A stretch of 64,000 nt of DNA from JAHELQ01 sp965603365. Lineage in GTDB: Bacteria > Acidobacteriota > Aminicenantia > UBA2199. Position numbers and translations under genes: made by a program. The stretch's first letter is position 1. Every line of letters begins with the position of its first letter. This document shows, piece by piece, positions 19,548-28,329 of this stretch. A model generated the notes under the pieces. It had not been told where the DNA came from and ran no database searches. It worked only from the letters and a program-made list of their open reading frames with translations. The DNA is taken from positions 62,001 through 126,000 of the forward strand of contig CBFDCR010000004.1 in NCBI GenBank assembly GCA_965603365.1. The letters run 5' to 3'.

Positions 19548-19601
19548 TGTATATCCTCCATTTTATCACTTTATCTTATAAGTTAAAGTGAAACGGATTA
19601 G

Positions 19602-19649
19602 GGCCAGGCAAAAATCTTTAATCCTATTTAAAATTTCGGGGTAACTCCT
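19602..19649 (-). repeat. Right arm of the 48-bp inverted repeat
   Basis: Reverse complement of the 19267-19314 arm with three mismatches. It ends 18 bases before the promoter of the next plus-strand gene. Confidence 0.8.
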
Positions 19650-19666
19650 GGGAAGGAAATTTCTTC

Positions 19667-19695
19667 TTGACTTTTGAACCTAAAACTCTTAATAT
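19667..19695 (+). promoter_or_regulatory. Promoter for the 19728 gene
   Basis: TTGACT (19667-19672), 17-base spacer, TAATAT (19690-19695), followed by an AAGGAG ribosome site and the ATG at 19728. Confidence 0.7.
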
Positions 19696-19727
19696 GAAAA
19701 CAGATTTCCAGATAAGGAGAAAAAAGG

Positions 19728-20390
19728 ATGAAGCGAGTCTTAATCTTTACAACGATATTGATACTGTTTTTTTCTTTCTCCACTTTATTGGCGGCAAAGA
19801 AGAAGACCTATTATGTAAATATTTTACTGGATAAGGTGACCCGGGAATCGCTGTTGACAGAAGAGTCCCAGGTGCCAACCGGGCAATCGTACCGCGATGA
19901 TTTGATTCAGATCACCTGGAAGCCGGAACCCAAAAAAATCGAATTCGAACTCAAGAATCATTCGGATAAGCCCATTTCTATTATCTGGCAGGATAGTTAT
20001 TTCATCGGCCGGGACAACGTTCAGCAGAAGATTGTTCCTGCCAACGTTAAACCGGACGATATGCAAAAGCTGCTCCCGCCCCTGGAGATTCCCGCCGGGG
20101 GAGAGATCGCCGACTGGTTTTTCCCCGAGCGATATTACTCAAAGGAAAGCAAGCTGGAGGCCCGGCGGGATCTATCCGGTCGGATGACCCACTCGTTTAC
20201 CGTCAGCGAATGGGTCAAAAAGCCCCTCTACACGAAAAAAGAGAAATTAAAAAAACCGGCTGACTTTGATTTTGCCGTTTATAAGACCGACCTGGAAAAG
20301 AATACTTTCGAGGTCTTTTTATTGATAAGGTCGGGCTTAGATAATTATGAATATCATTTCTTTTTCAAGCCCGACGTAAAAGAAAAATAG
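19728..20390 (+). CDS. Secreted hypothetical protein
   Basis: 220 residues with signal peptide MKRVLIFTTILILFFSFSTL and predicted cleavage after LLAA. The mature part is beta-rich by appearance: IQITWKPEPKKIEFELKNHS and PISIIWQDSYFIG suggest an immunoglobulin-like fold for strand-strand contacts. It ends YHFFFKPDVKEK. No lipobox Cys is seen. The family is not recognised. It lies 96 bases before the TonB-dependent receptor and could be co-transcribed with it. Confidence 0.7.
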   Translation: MKRVLIFTTILILFFSFSTLLAAKKKTYYVNILLDKVTRESLLTEESQVPTGQSYRDDLIQITWKPEPKKIEFELKNHSDKPISIIWQDSYFIGRDNVQQKIVPANVKPDDMQKLLPPLEIPAGGEIADWFFPERYYSKESKLEARRDLSGRMTHSFTVSEWVKKPLYTKKEKLKKPADFDFAVYKTDLEKNTFEVFLLIRSGLDNYEYHFFFKPDVKEK

Positions 20391-20486
20391 AGACAATTTA
20401 GAGTACTCCTGATATCTTCCATTCTGACCTCATCATTCCGTATATATCATATTTAGCTTAAAAATTTAACAAAAAAAGGAGTACCT

Positions 20487-23465
20487 ATGTCACTAAGGAG
20501 ATCTGTCTTTACAAGTCTTTTGATTTTAGTATTGGCCCTTGCCCTGATGGCCCAGGAACAGACGGGTAATGTAATGGGTAAGGTGGTACTGGGAGACGGC
20601 ACCGGTATCCCGGGAGTAAAAATCGCGGCGAAAGGCTCCGCTCTGGTGGGCAAACTGGAGACGGTCTCCCGAAAAAACGGCGATTTTAAGCTGTTTAATC
20701 TGCCCTCGGGAATCTACGACATTACGTTTAGCTGCGAGGGCTTTAAGACCGTTAAGAGAGAAAAAATCAATGTGGAATTGGGCAGGATGTACAGGCTTCG
20801 GGTCGCCATGGAGCCCGGTCTCATCCGGGAAGAAATTGTCATTTCAGGGGATTCCCCGGCCCTCGATGTTCGCAGTACTGCCACAAGCGTCGTTATCCCC
20901 AAAAAAAACTTTGAAAAATTACCCAGGGACCGTGATTTTACCTCCATCGTGGGCCTGGCACCGGGGGTGAACCAGGAGCACGCCTTTGACGGCGGCCTTT
21001 CGATCGACGGTGCCAGCAGCGCAGAAAATGTATTTTACATAGACGGGGTCGATACCACCACCCTGTTTGAGGGTATCTCCGGCCAGAATGTGAACTTTGA
21101 TTTTATCGAGGAGATCCAGGTGAAGACAACCGGCATTTCGGCAGAATACAGCGGCTCGATGGGAGGGGTAATCAATGTCATTACCCGCAGCGGCGGCAAC
21201 GAATTTCACGGTTCGGCCTCCCTCTATTTCGACGGCAGCAGCCTGGGCGCCGATCCGATACCCACGCTGCGGATCGACCCCTATGACGACAGCAAGGCCG
21301 AATATGTAACGTTCCCCGAAGACAACTGGAACCGATTCGAGGTGGGGCTCGGTGTGGGGGGCTATATTATTAAAGATAAATTATGGTTTTTTGCCAGCCT
21401 GATGCCAAAGTTTACCACCAGTAAAAGGGATGCACTTTTTTTACTGGATGAAACGTACAATGCCCGGTTCAGTCGCAGCGACAGCGATGTGGCCGGTTCT
21501 CTAAAGTTAACCGGCAGGCTGGCCAATCGTCTCACCATCTCCTTGAGCGGCACCCTGGACAATCAAAAGTGGGAAGGTGAATTGCCCCCCTTAGATGGTT
21601 CCGGTGATCCCACCGTAAAATGGGCCCGGAATGGTTTTGAGTATCCCGGTCTCACCTTGAGCGGCAGCCTGTACTATACCCTGGGCAACAACCTGAGGCT
21701 GAACGTGACCGGCGGGTACTGGAAGGTGAATACCCACCAACTAATGGGGCCCAAAGGTCCCCGTTACGTTCACATCCGCTCCAACATCGATGTGCCGGGG
21801 GCCACCACCATCGTGCCCAGGTACTTTTCCAATTACAGCGCCAACGACGGTTACCAGGTCAGCCAGAACTTCAATTACCGCCTCACCGGCAGCGCAGATT
21901 TAACGTACTATTTCAATCTCGGCGGCGAGCACGAATTGAAACTGGGCTTCCAGTACGTCAAAATCGGCGTAGATATTGACGAGGGCTATCCGTTCAATTA
22001 CAACCGCTTCTACTGGGGCGATGATTTCTTCCATTTCCAGGGGTATCTTGTGGACACCACCCTGGGTTATGTGGAGGTCAGGTGGCCGTATGGAACCGTG
22101 GCCGATGTGGGTAGTACCCGTAACGCCTTCTATATCCAGGATAACTGGGCCATTGGCAAACGATTGACCCTGAATGCCGGTGTCCGTTTTGAGACCGAGG
22201 ATATCCCCTCTTTTTCTGACCTGCCGGAATACAGCGATTCGCCGGTTCACTTTGAACTCGGGGATAAAATTGCCCCTCGATTGGGTTTTGTCTACGATGT
22301 GTTCGGCAATTCCGATCTGAAGATTTTCGGCAGCTACGGCATCTATTATGATGCCATGAAATTGCAGATGGCCATTGTCAACTACGGCGGGTTCAAGTGG
22401 GTCTCCACCTTTTACGATCTAACCAATCCCGACTGGGAAAATTTTTTCCACCTCGACTCCCATCCAATGGATTATTACCACGGCGGTGAATATCTTTACC
22501 ATTGGAATTGGCGCATCCCCAATTTTGAAACCACCCAACCGGACCTAAAGCCCTTCAGCAAATATGAATACACCTTTGGCATTCAGAAACGACTGTCGGC
22601 AGACATTGTGCTGGGCGCCAGATTCCTGCACAGTGCCCTGCTCAACGCCATCGATGACGTCGGTATTCGCGGCCTGTACGGCACGATGTATTACAACGGC
22701 AATCCCGGTTCCGAATGGATACAGCAAAAGTTTGCCGAGGCAAAGGCAGCCGGGTTACTCCCCCCGGATGCCCAATCCACTAAGGCGGAACGCAATTATA
22801 CGTCGGTTCAGGTGTATCTTGATAAAAAATTCAACCACAACTGGTTGGCCGGCATCTCCCTGACCTGGAGCCGTCTTAAAGGGAATTATGCGGGACTGGC
22901 CAGTTCCGACGATCCCGGCCTTATCACGCCCAATATGGGCGGCTATTTTGACGCCTGGTTCCTGAACTATGACCAGTATGGTCAGGTCTCTTCGGGTCTG
23001 CTGCCTACCGACCGCCCCCTCCAGTTTAAGCTCTACGGTGCCTATTCGTTTGACTGGGGACTCACCGTTGGTGTGAGTGGTTACGGCATGAGCGGAACGC
23101 CGGTCTCCACCACGGTGAATGTGAATTACAGCGACTGGTATCCGCGGGGCAGGGGTGACCTGGGCCGGACACCCTTCCTGTGGGGAGCCGACCTCTATGC
23201 CGAATACAACCTGAAATTGAGCGATAAATATACACTGCAGTTCAATATCAATGTCTCCAACATCACCAATAATAAAATTGCCCGGCGCATCTACTCCCTA
23301 TACAATATGCAGCCCCTGATTGTCAATGAGCAGCAAATCCTGGATGGTTTCGATGCCGTGGCCGAGGTGGATGCCCTGGGCCTGCGCTTAGATCCCCGCT
23401 TCTTGCAGGAAATAGGTTATACCGGTTCCCTTGCCGCCCGACTTGGCGCCAAACTGTATTTTTGA
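20487..23465 (+). CDS. TonB-dependent outer-membrane receptor with carboxypeptidase-regulatory-like domain
   Basis: 992 residues. Signal peptide at 1-22 (LLILVLALALMAQ); CarboxypepD_reg-like beta-sandwich at about 25-110 (GNVMGKVVLGDGTGIPGVKI ... LFNLPSGIYDITFSCEGF); plug domain at about 130-240 (FYIDGVDTT, IEEIQVKTTGISAEYSG, GGVINVITRSGGNEFHGS); then a long aromatic-rich beta-barrel ending YTGSLAARLGAKLYF with a terminal Phe. This Oar/SusC-like architecture imports large or complexed substrates or helps surface assembly. AAAGGAG precedes the ATG. No substrate clue is adjacent. Confidence 0.92.
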   Translation: MSLRRSVFTSLLILVLALALMAQEQTGNVMGKVVLGDGTGIPGVKIAAKGSALVGKLETVSRKNGDFKLFNLPSGIYDITFSCEGFKTVKREKINVELGRMYRLRVAMEPGLIREEIVISGDSPALDVRSTATSVVIPKKNFEKLPRDRDFTSIVGLAPGVNQEHAFDGGLSIDGASSAENVFYIDGVDTTTLFEGISGQNVNFDFIEEIQVKTTGISAEYSGSMGGVINVITRSGGNEFHGSASLYFDGSSLGADPIPTLRIDPYDDSKAEYVTFPEDNWNRFEVGLGVGGYIIKDKLWFFASLMPKFTTSKRDALFLLDETYNARFSRSDSDVAGSLKLTGRLANRLTISLSGTLDNQKWEGELPPLDGSGDPTVKWARNGFEYPGLTLSGSLYYTLGNNLRLNVTGGYWKVNTHQLMGPKGPRYVHIRSNIDVPGATTIVPRYFSNYSANDGYQVSQNFNYRLTGSADLTYYFNLGGEHELKLGFQYVKIGVDIDEGYPFNYNRFYWGDDFFHFQGYLVDTTLGYVEVRWPYGTVADVGSTRNAFYIQDNWAIGKRLTLNAGVRFETEDIPSFSDLPEYSDSPVHFELGDKIAPRLGFVYDVFGNSDLKIFGSYGIYYDAMKLQMAIVNYGGFKWVSTFYDLTNPDWENFFHLDSHPMDYYHGGEYLYHWNWRIPNFETTQPDLKPFSKYEYTFGIQKRLSADIVLGARFLHSALLNAIDDVGIRGLYGTMYYNGNPGSEWIQQKFAEAKAAGLLPPDAQSTKAERNYTSVQVYLDKKFNHNWLAGISLTWSRLKGNYAGLASSDDPGLITPNMGGYFDAWFLNYDQYGQVSSGLLPTDRPLQFKLYGAYSFDWGLTVGVSGYGMSGTPVSTTVNVNYSDWYPRGRGDLGRTPFLWGADLYAEYNLKLSDKYTLQFNINVSNITNNKIARRIYSLYNMQPLIVNEQQILDGFDAVAEVDALGLRLDPRFLQEIGYTGSLAARLGAKLYF

Positions 23466-23514
23466 AGCCACGGTGGTAGAGTAGAGAGGGGTATTACCCC
23501 CTTCCCCTCGTCAA

Positions 23515-23778
23515 ACGCAGCCTGCGGATTTCCCGCACTGCGCTTTCCTGGCCCCGTTGTCATTGGCTTGCACGTTTCCTAATTGTCCGGGTCTTCTCTA
23601 AATTGAGTGTTAGAACCATCCAATTTTCCAACTTATCCTGAATAAATCACGGTAATTCCTTTTCCTGATAACGCGCAAGTACCACAAAATCATCCGCGTA
23701 CCTCACTAATCTCGCATTGGCCCAGTAAGCTGGGCCATTAGGTCTATGAAATACCACATCAAACCAATGGACGATATT
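23515..23778 (-). pseudogene. Group II intron reverse-transcriptase fragment
   Basis: Minus-strand frame reads NIVHWFDVVFH, then NARLVRYADDFVVLARYQEK, then an in-frame stop, then ENWMVLTLNLEKTRT. YADD is the reverse-transcriptase catalytic box (23686-23700), and LNLEKTR is the following RT block, both typical of group II intron proteins. Only about 85 codons survive, with stops. No intron domain V/VI hairpins were identified nearby. Confidence 0.75.
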
Positions 23779-23821
23779 TCCGCGCCTTCAACTCTTCCTA
23801 CAGGAGATTTATAACACTACT

Positions 23822-24938
23822 TAAATTAAAAGGTAGGGAAAACCGACTTTTTTACCCGGGGTGGGAGAAACTTTATTTTAACTGGGATCTGCGGGAGGCG
23901 CGTGATGGGTATAGAGAAGATCCCTATTTCTTTGAAACCGCCATGCACGATTCAAAGGGAGGAGAGGCAAAGCTCCCCTGGGCCTGCCACGATGAAGTTC
24001 ATAAGATGCCCAAATGGAAAAACATCCTGAAAGATTATTTCGATAAATTCGAGAATGACTGCCGCTTTATCATCACCGGCAGCGCCCGGTTGGACTGGTT
24101 CAGGAAATCCGGCGATTCTCTGGCGGGGCGATATTTCATATTCAAATTTTTCCCCCTTTCTCTTTCCGAAATTGTCAGGACAGACATCCCGGACCCCGCC
24201 GAAGGCGAACCGGCGGAAGCGTACATCGAAAGAAAGATAGAGCAGCCGCAAGTTGATCAACTACAGCGGTTTTCCTGAGCCGTTTACCAGAGCCAATCCC
24301 CGGTTTCACCGACGCTGGAAGCAAGATTATGTGGATCGGCTGGTCAAAGAGGACATCCGGGATCTGACCCAGATCATCGAAACGGAGAGGATTGCCAACA
24401 TGATTCACTTGCTGCCAGAAAGGGTGGGCTCTCCCCTATCTCTGAACTCCATGAAGGAAGATTTAGGTGTGAGTTACAACGCTGTCAAGAGCTCCGTCTC
24501 TGCTCTGAGGCTGATCTTCGCGATCTTTCTGCCCCCTCCTACAGCCAGAGGATTTTCCGGGCGATCAAGAAAGAGAAAAAATGCTATTTTTACGACTGGA
24601 GCCGCTGCCGCGATCTGGCCAGACGGTTTGAAAACTATGTGGCGGTGGAACTGAAAATCATGGTGGAGCTGTGGAACGATAAAGGGATTGGGGAATTTGA
24701 TCTCTTTTACGTGCGCACTAAGGACAGCAAGGAGAGCGATTTTCTGATTACCGCAAACCAGGCCCCCTGGTGTTTGTTTGAAGTTAATACCAGAGACGGT
24801 TCTATAGCGCCCCATCACTTTAGACATTCACAGGCGCTGGAGAATATTCCGGTGGTTCAACTAACCCACCAGAACAACATCCTGAAAAAAAAAGACGGGT
24901 TATTTTACCGACTCTCCGCCAGCCGCTTCTTTTCATAA
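23822..24938 (+). pseudogene. AAA_14/DUF4143 ATPase, multiply frameshifted
   Basis: Successive frames rebuild one protein: LFYPGWEKLYFNWDLREARD, then DEVHKMPKWKNILKDYFDKF and IITGSARLDWFRKSGDSLAG in one frame; INYSGFPEPFTRANPRFHRR and DLTQIIETERIANMIHLLPE in a second from about 24253; and VAVELKIMVELWNDKG to the end in a third from about 24620. The Walker A N-terminus is missing. These are segments of archaeal/bacterial AAA_14 plus DUF4143 ATPases of unclear function. Confidence 0.75.
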
Positions 24939-24984
24939 GAAGTCAGGTCGGTGCGTAAAATTTTGATGAAGAAAAATAGGGGGA

Positions 24985-25833
24985 TTAAAAGATCCCGAAT
25001 TTTTTCTTTTTCTTTTTCTTGCCCCCTGACTCCTCGCCTTCGTCCGAGGCCATCTGACTGTCGGCCATCTGGTAGTCTTTGGGGATTTCAAAGAAGGAGG
25101 CGGGGAAACTCTTCGAGTTGATCTCCAGCACCTCCATGGCAGTGATAGTGTCGCTCAGCACTTTTCCTTTTTTGCCTTTCTGAATATTATGGGTCACGGT
25201 CTTCAGGGGAAAGCCCATCTTTTTCATCTGGGCCATCTCTTTCTCGATCATCTTATCCAGCTCTTCAAAACCGGTTTTAAAATCCTTGTTTAAAAAGGAC
25301 TGGCTGATCTCATTGAGATACTTCACATTTGAACTGGCCCAGATCTCCTTGACTTCATGAACCTGGAAGGTCTTCTTGATGAAGGCGATTTTCATCTTCA
25401 TGGTGTAATCGGAAGTGATGCGCACATGGTTGCACAGGTGGCCCATGACCTCTTCCGGGTTCAGGGTTTCGGTGTTGACCTGGTGATCGTAGATCTGGAT
25501 CTTGACCAGTTCGCCCACCACCGCGGTCATTTGCAGCAGGGCGTCCAGCGACAGGGGGGTGACGGTCTTCTCCTTGTCATTGACGAGGTACATCATGTTC
25601 TCTTTACCCTTGTAAAGCCAGTAGCCGTCCTCTATGTATACATTCCTCTTGTCTTTGGCCACATTCTTGAAGACCTGTTTCACATCACCGCCCTGGGCGT
25701 AAACGTGGGATGTCATCTCGCTGTCTTTACCTTTTTCGGCGCTGGTGGTAATTTTGCTGACCCACTCCACGCCAGCGAAGGTGGAGACCGCCATAAACAA
25801 TATTAACAGCGTAACACAGAGTATTTTTTTCAT
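24985..25833 (-). CDS. Secreted DUF4412/LolA-like protein
   Basis: 282 residues; signal peptide MKKILCVTLLILFMAVSTFA. The mature protein reads as a LolA/LppX-like half-barrel: MTSHVYAQGGDVKQVF, YIEDGYWLYKGKENMMYLVN and TLNPEEVMGHLCNHVRITSD are phrases of DUF4412-type periplasmic proteins. The tail is a run of lysines (KKKKKKKFGIF). The start at 25833 has GGAGG six bases upstream; an upstream in-frame ATG at 25845 does not. Function is unknown; ligand binding in the periplasm is a family-level guess. Confidence 0.7.
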   Translation of the reverse strand: MKKILCVTLLILFMAVSTFAGVEWVSKITTSAEKGKDSEMTSHVYAQGGDVKQVFKNVAKDKRNVYIEDGYWLYKGKENMMYLVNDKEKTVTPLSLDALLQMTAVVGELVKIQIYDHQVNTETLNPEEVMGHLCNHVRITSDYTMKMKIAFIKKTFQVHEVKEIWASSNVKYLNEISQSFLNKDFKTGFEELDKMIEKEMAQMKKMGFPLKTVTHNIQKGKKGKVLSDTITAMEVLEINSKSFPASFFEIPKDYQMADSQMASDEGEESGGKKKKKKKFGIF

Positions 25834-25869
25834 TTTATCCTCCAAACTTTATCTATAGTGATACGGAAT

Positions 25870-25897
25870 ATTTTATTCCAACTTACGATAAAGTCAA
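25870..25897 (-). promoter_or_regulatory. Promoter of the DUF4412-like gene
   Basis: Minus strand: TTGACT (25897-25892), 16-base spacer, TAAAAT (25875-25870), about 30 bases before the ATG. Confidence 0.6.
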
Positions 25898-25955
25898 TAG
25901 CGAACCGGCTAAATAATTTTTTTTGTATAGATGCGATAATAAAGCTTTTACATCT

Positions 25956-26903
25956 CTAAAACGTCGAGAAAACCCGGAGGGCACCGGGCCGCACCGATAC
26001 CTCAAATGACCCGACTTCGGTCACGATATCGCCGTCCGCCAGGATATCCACTTTTCCATCCGGTATGAGTCGAAATCCGGGGCCAGGGATGATCCGGCAA
26101 TCCTGTCGCTTCAAATGGCGGCCGCGGCCGACAGCGATGGCCATCGTCATGGTAGCGAACCAGGAGACCGTCTGAATCGACACCGCCTCCAGGATGCCGT
26201 CAAAGGGAGTCGTATTCAGGCCAAGGTGCAGGCCGTGGGCGTAAAAGGGGATGTTCAGAAACGTCAACAGGGAGAAAGTGACCCTGTGGGAGGCGCCGCG
26301 GTAACAAAGGGTGGCCTGGCGGGGAACTTTTCCCTCGGCAAAGGAACGGTGCACTGCCACGGCGCCTGCCAGACCCTGGCCAAAGATATCGAATTTTGCC
26401 AGCCGCGGGTGCCGTTGACAAAAGGCTTCGATGTACCGGTTGACCGTTGTACCGAGGCCGATGCTTAAACTGCCCAAAAACAGGAGCGGTTTCGCCTCTG
26501 CTTCGATATTCAGCATCCCCACATCCATTTTCCGCGTATGTCCTTCCTTGATGGCCCGGCAAAGGCACTCTATTTTTTGAATCCCTAAGCTGCGCACAAT
26601 ATCGTTGGCCGAGCCGGTGCCGATCATACCCAGGGTGGGCATCGTTTGCCATTTACCACCGCCTTTATCGTTTAATAGTTCACCGGCGATAATCTTAAAG
26701 GTGGTGTCCCCGCCTACGCCGACAATAAGGCGATATCCTTCCGCTGCCTGCCGGGCCAGGCGGCAGAGATGTTCCTCACTCTCCGAAACGATCAAATCAT
26801 AAGGAATCCCCGACTCCCGCAAGCAGTATTCGATTTTGCTCCTCTTCTTGATGGACCGACCCTTGCCGGCCGAAGGATTCAAAAGCACCGCTACCTTTTC
26901 CAT
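25956..26903 (-). CDS. Diacylglycerol/lipid kinase family protein
   Basis: 315 residues of the DagK/YegS/sphingosine-kinase fold: N-terminal VAVLLNPSAGKG, VGVGGDTTFK at 61-70, and MIGTGSANDIVRSLGI. The family's GGDGT nucleotide motif reads GGDTT here (residues 64-68). Expected to phosphorylate a lipid such as diacylglycerol at the inner membrane face. The ATG sits where its extended -10 promoter predicts the transcript start, so the mRNA is probably leaderless. It is divergent from the NtrC-like regulator. Confidence 0.85.
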   Translation of the reverse strand: MEKVAVLLNPSAGKGRSIKKRSKIEYCLRESGIPYDLIVSESEEHLCRLARQAAEGYRLIVGVGGDTTFKIIAGELLNDKGGGKWQTMPTLGMIGTGSANDIVRSLGIQKIECLCRAIKEGHTRKMDVGMLNIEAEAKPLLFLGSLSIGLGTTVNRYIEAFCQRHPRLAKFDIFGQGLAGAVAVHRSFAEGKVPRQATLCYRGASHRVTFSLLTFLNIPFYAHGLHLGLNTTPFDGILEAVSIQTVSWFATMTMAIAVGRGRHLKRQDCRIIPGPGFRLIPDGKVDILADGDIVTEVGSFEVSVRPGALRVFSTF

Positions 26904-26909
26904 CTTTTA

Positions 26910-26918
26910 ATTATACCA
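26910..26918 (-). promoter_or_regulatory. Extended -10 promoter of the lipid kinase gene
   Basis: Minus strand TGGTATAAT (26918-26910), ending 6 bases before the ATG at 26903. No good -35 is seen and there is no room for a ribosome-binding site. Confidence 0.5.
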
Positions 26919-26929
26919 CATCTCAGGCT

Positions 26930-26958
26930 TTTACTTTTTCACAATTTTAATTTATAAT
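26930..26958 (+). promoter_or_regulatory. Promoter of the NtrC-like regulator, leaderless
   Basis: TTTACT (26930-26935), 17-base spacer, TATAAT (26953-26958). The ATG at 26965 is seven bases after the -10, so transcription should begin at or beside the start codon. Confidence 0.6.
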
Positions 26959-26964
26959 GAAGAC

Positions 26965-28329
26965 ATGGAAAAGATATTGGTGGTCGAAGACAACAAGTCG
27001 ATGCGGGAGATGCTGGAGACCATTCTCAGCGAACAGGGCTACCAGGTCAAATCCAGCGCCGATGTCGCCACCGCCATGATGCTGCTGAACAAGGAATACT
27101 TCTCCGTCATCATTTCGGACCTGCAACTGCCGGATATCGACGGTTTTACCTTCTTCAAGCGGATCAAACACCTCAACATCCCCTTCATCATATTGACCGC
27201 CTACGGTTCCATCGAGCAGGCGGTGGAGGCCATCAAAGAGGGGGCCTTCGATTTTATCGCCAAGCCGGTGGACCCGGAGTACCTGTTCTTAATCATCGAG
27301 AAATCACTGGAATCGACCCGCATCCTCAGGGAGAATATTATTTTTAAGGATGTCTACGACTCCCGGTTAAAAAAATCGGTCATCATCGGCAGTAGTGCTA
27401 AAATTCTCAACGAAGCCGATAGGCTGAAGCAGGTGGCGGTGACCGACACCCCGGTGCTGCTGTTGGGAGAGAGCGGAACCGGCAAGGAACTCTTTGCCCG
27501 GGCCATTCACAACCTCAGCCCCAGAAAGGACAAACCCTTTATCGCCATCAATTCGGCCTCCATCCCGGAGAACCTGCTGGAAAATGAGCTATTCGGCCAT
27601 GAAAAAGGCTCCTACACCGACGCCTATATGCGGCAGGTGGGGAAATTGGAGCTGGCCCGGGGGGGCACATTCTTCTTAGATGAAATCGGCGATCTGTCGT
27701 TCAATCTGCAGGGCAAAATACTGCGGGTCATCGAAGATAAAAAAATCAGCCGCATCGGCAGCAGCCAGGAGATCGACCTTCAACTCCGATTTATTTTTGC
27801 CACCAACCGCGATTTAGAAAAGGCGGTTGCGGGAGGCAGATTCCGAAAGGACCTCTATTTCAGAATCAACGTCTTCCCCATCACCCTGCCTCCCCTAAGG
27901 GAGAGGGATGAAGATATTATCCTGCTGGCCGCCTATTTTTTAAAGAAGTTTTCCCTGGAGATGAACAAGCAGGAATTTAGTCTGTCGGCCAAAGCCAAAG
28001 AGAAACTCATGTCCTATCACTGGCCCGGCAACATCCGGGAATTGCAAAATACCATTGAGCGGGCGGTGATTATTAGCCGTCAGCCAACCATCAACGATAC
28101 CGATATTATCCTGCCGGAACGATCCTTTGATCTCAGCGAAAATTTCAATTTTAGCGGCAGCCTGAAACAGGTCACCTCCCGGGCGGTGAAAATTATCGAA
28201 AAAAAGAAAATCTCGGATATCCTGAAGGAAGTGGATTTCAACCGTTCCCGGGCGGCCGAGCAGTTGGAGATTAGCTACAAAACATTACTGGACAAGATAA
28301 AAGAGTATGAGATTTCCCCGGAAGATTAA
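26965..28329 (+). CDS. NtrC-family response regulator with atypical GAFTGA loop
   Basis: 454 residues: receiver domain 1-120 with acidic pocket EDN and phospho-acceptor Asp52 (SDLQLP); AAA+ domain with Walker A GESGTGKE at 168-175 and Walker B FFLDEIGD; C-terminal Fis-type helix-turn-helix (RAAEQLEISYKTLLDKIKEY). The sigma54-contact loop GAFTGA reads GSYTDA (215-220), so sigma54 activation is doubtful. No sensor kinase adjoins it. The stop region overlaps the next gene by 23 bases. Confidence 0.9.
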   Translation: MEKILVVEDNKSMREMLETILSEQGYQVKSSADVATAMMLLNKEYFSVIISDLQLPDIDGFTFFKRIKHLNIPFIILTAYGSIEQAVEAIKEGAFDFIAKPVDPEYLFLIIEKSLESTRILRENIIFKDVYDSRLKKSVIIGSSAKILNEADRLKQVAVTDTPVLLLGESGTGKELFARAIHNLSPRKDKPFIAINSASIPENLLENELFGHEKGSYTDAYMRQVGKLELARGGTFFLDEIGDLSFNLQGKILRVIEDKKISRIGSSQEIDLQLRFIFATNRDLEKAVAGGRFRKDLYFRINVFPITLPPLRERDEDIILLAAYFLKKFSLEMNKQEFSLSAKAKEKLMSYHWPGNIRELQNTIERAVIISRQPTINDTDIILPERSFDLSENFNFSGSLKQVTSRAVKIIEKKKISDILKEVDFNRSRAAEQLEISYKTLLDKIKEYEISPED

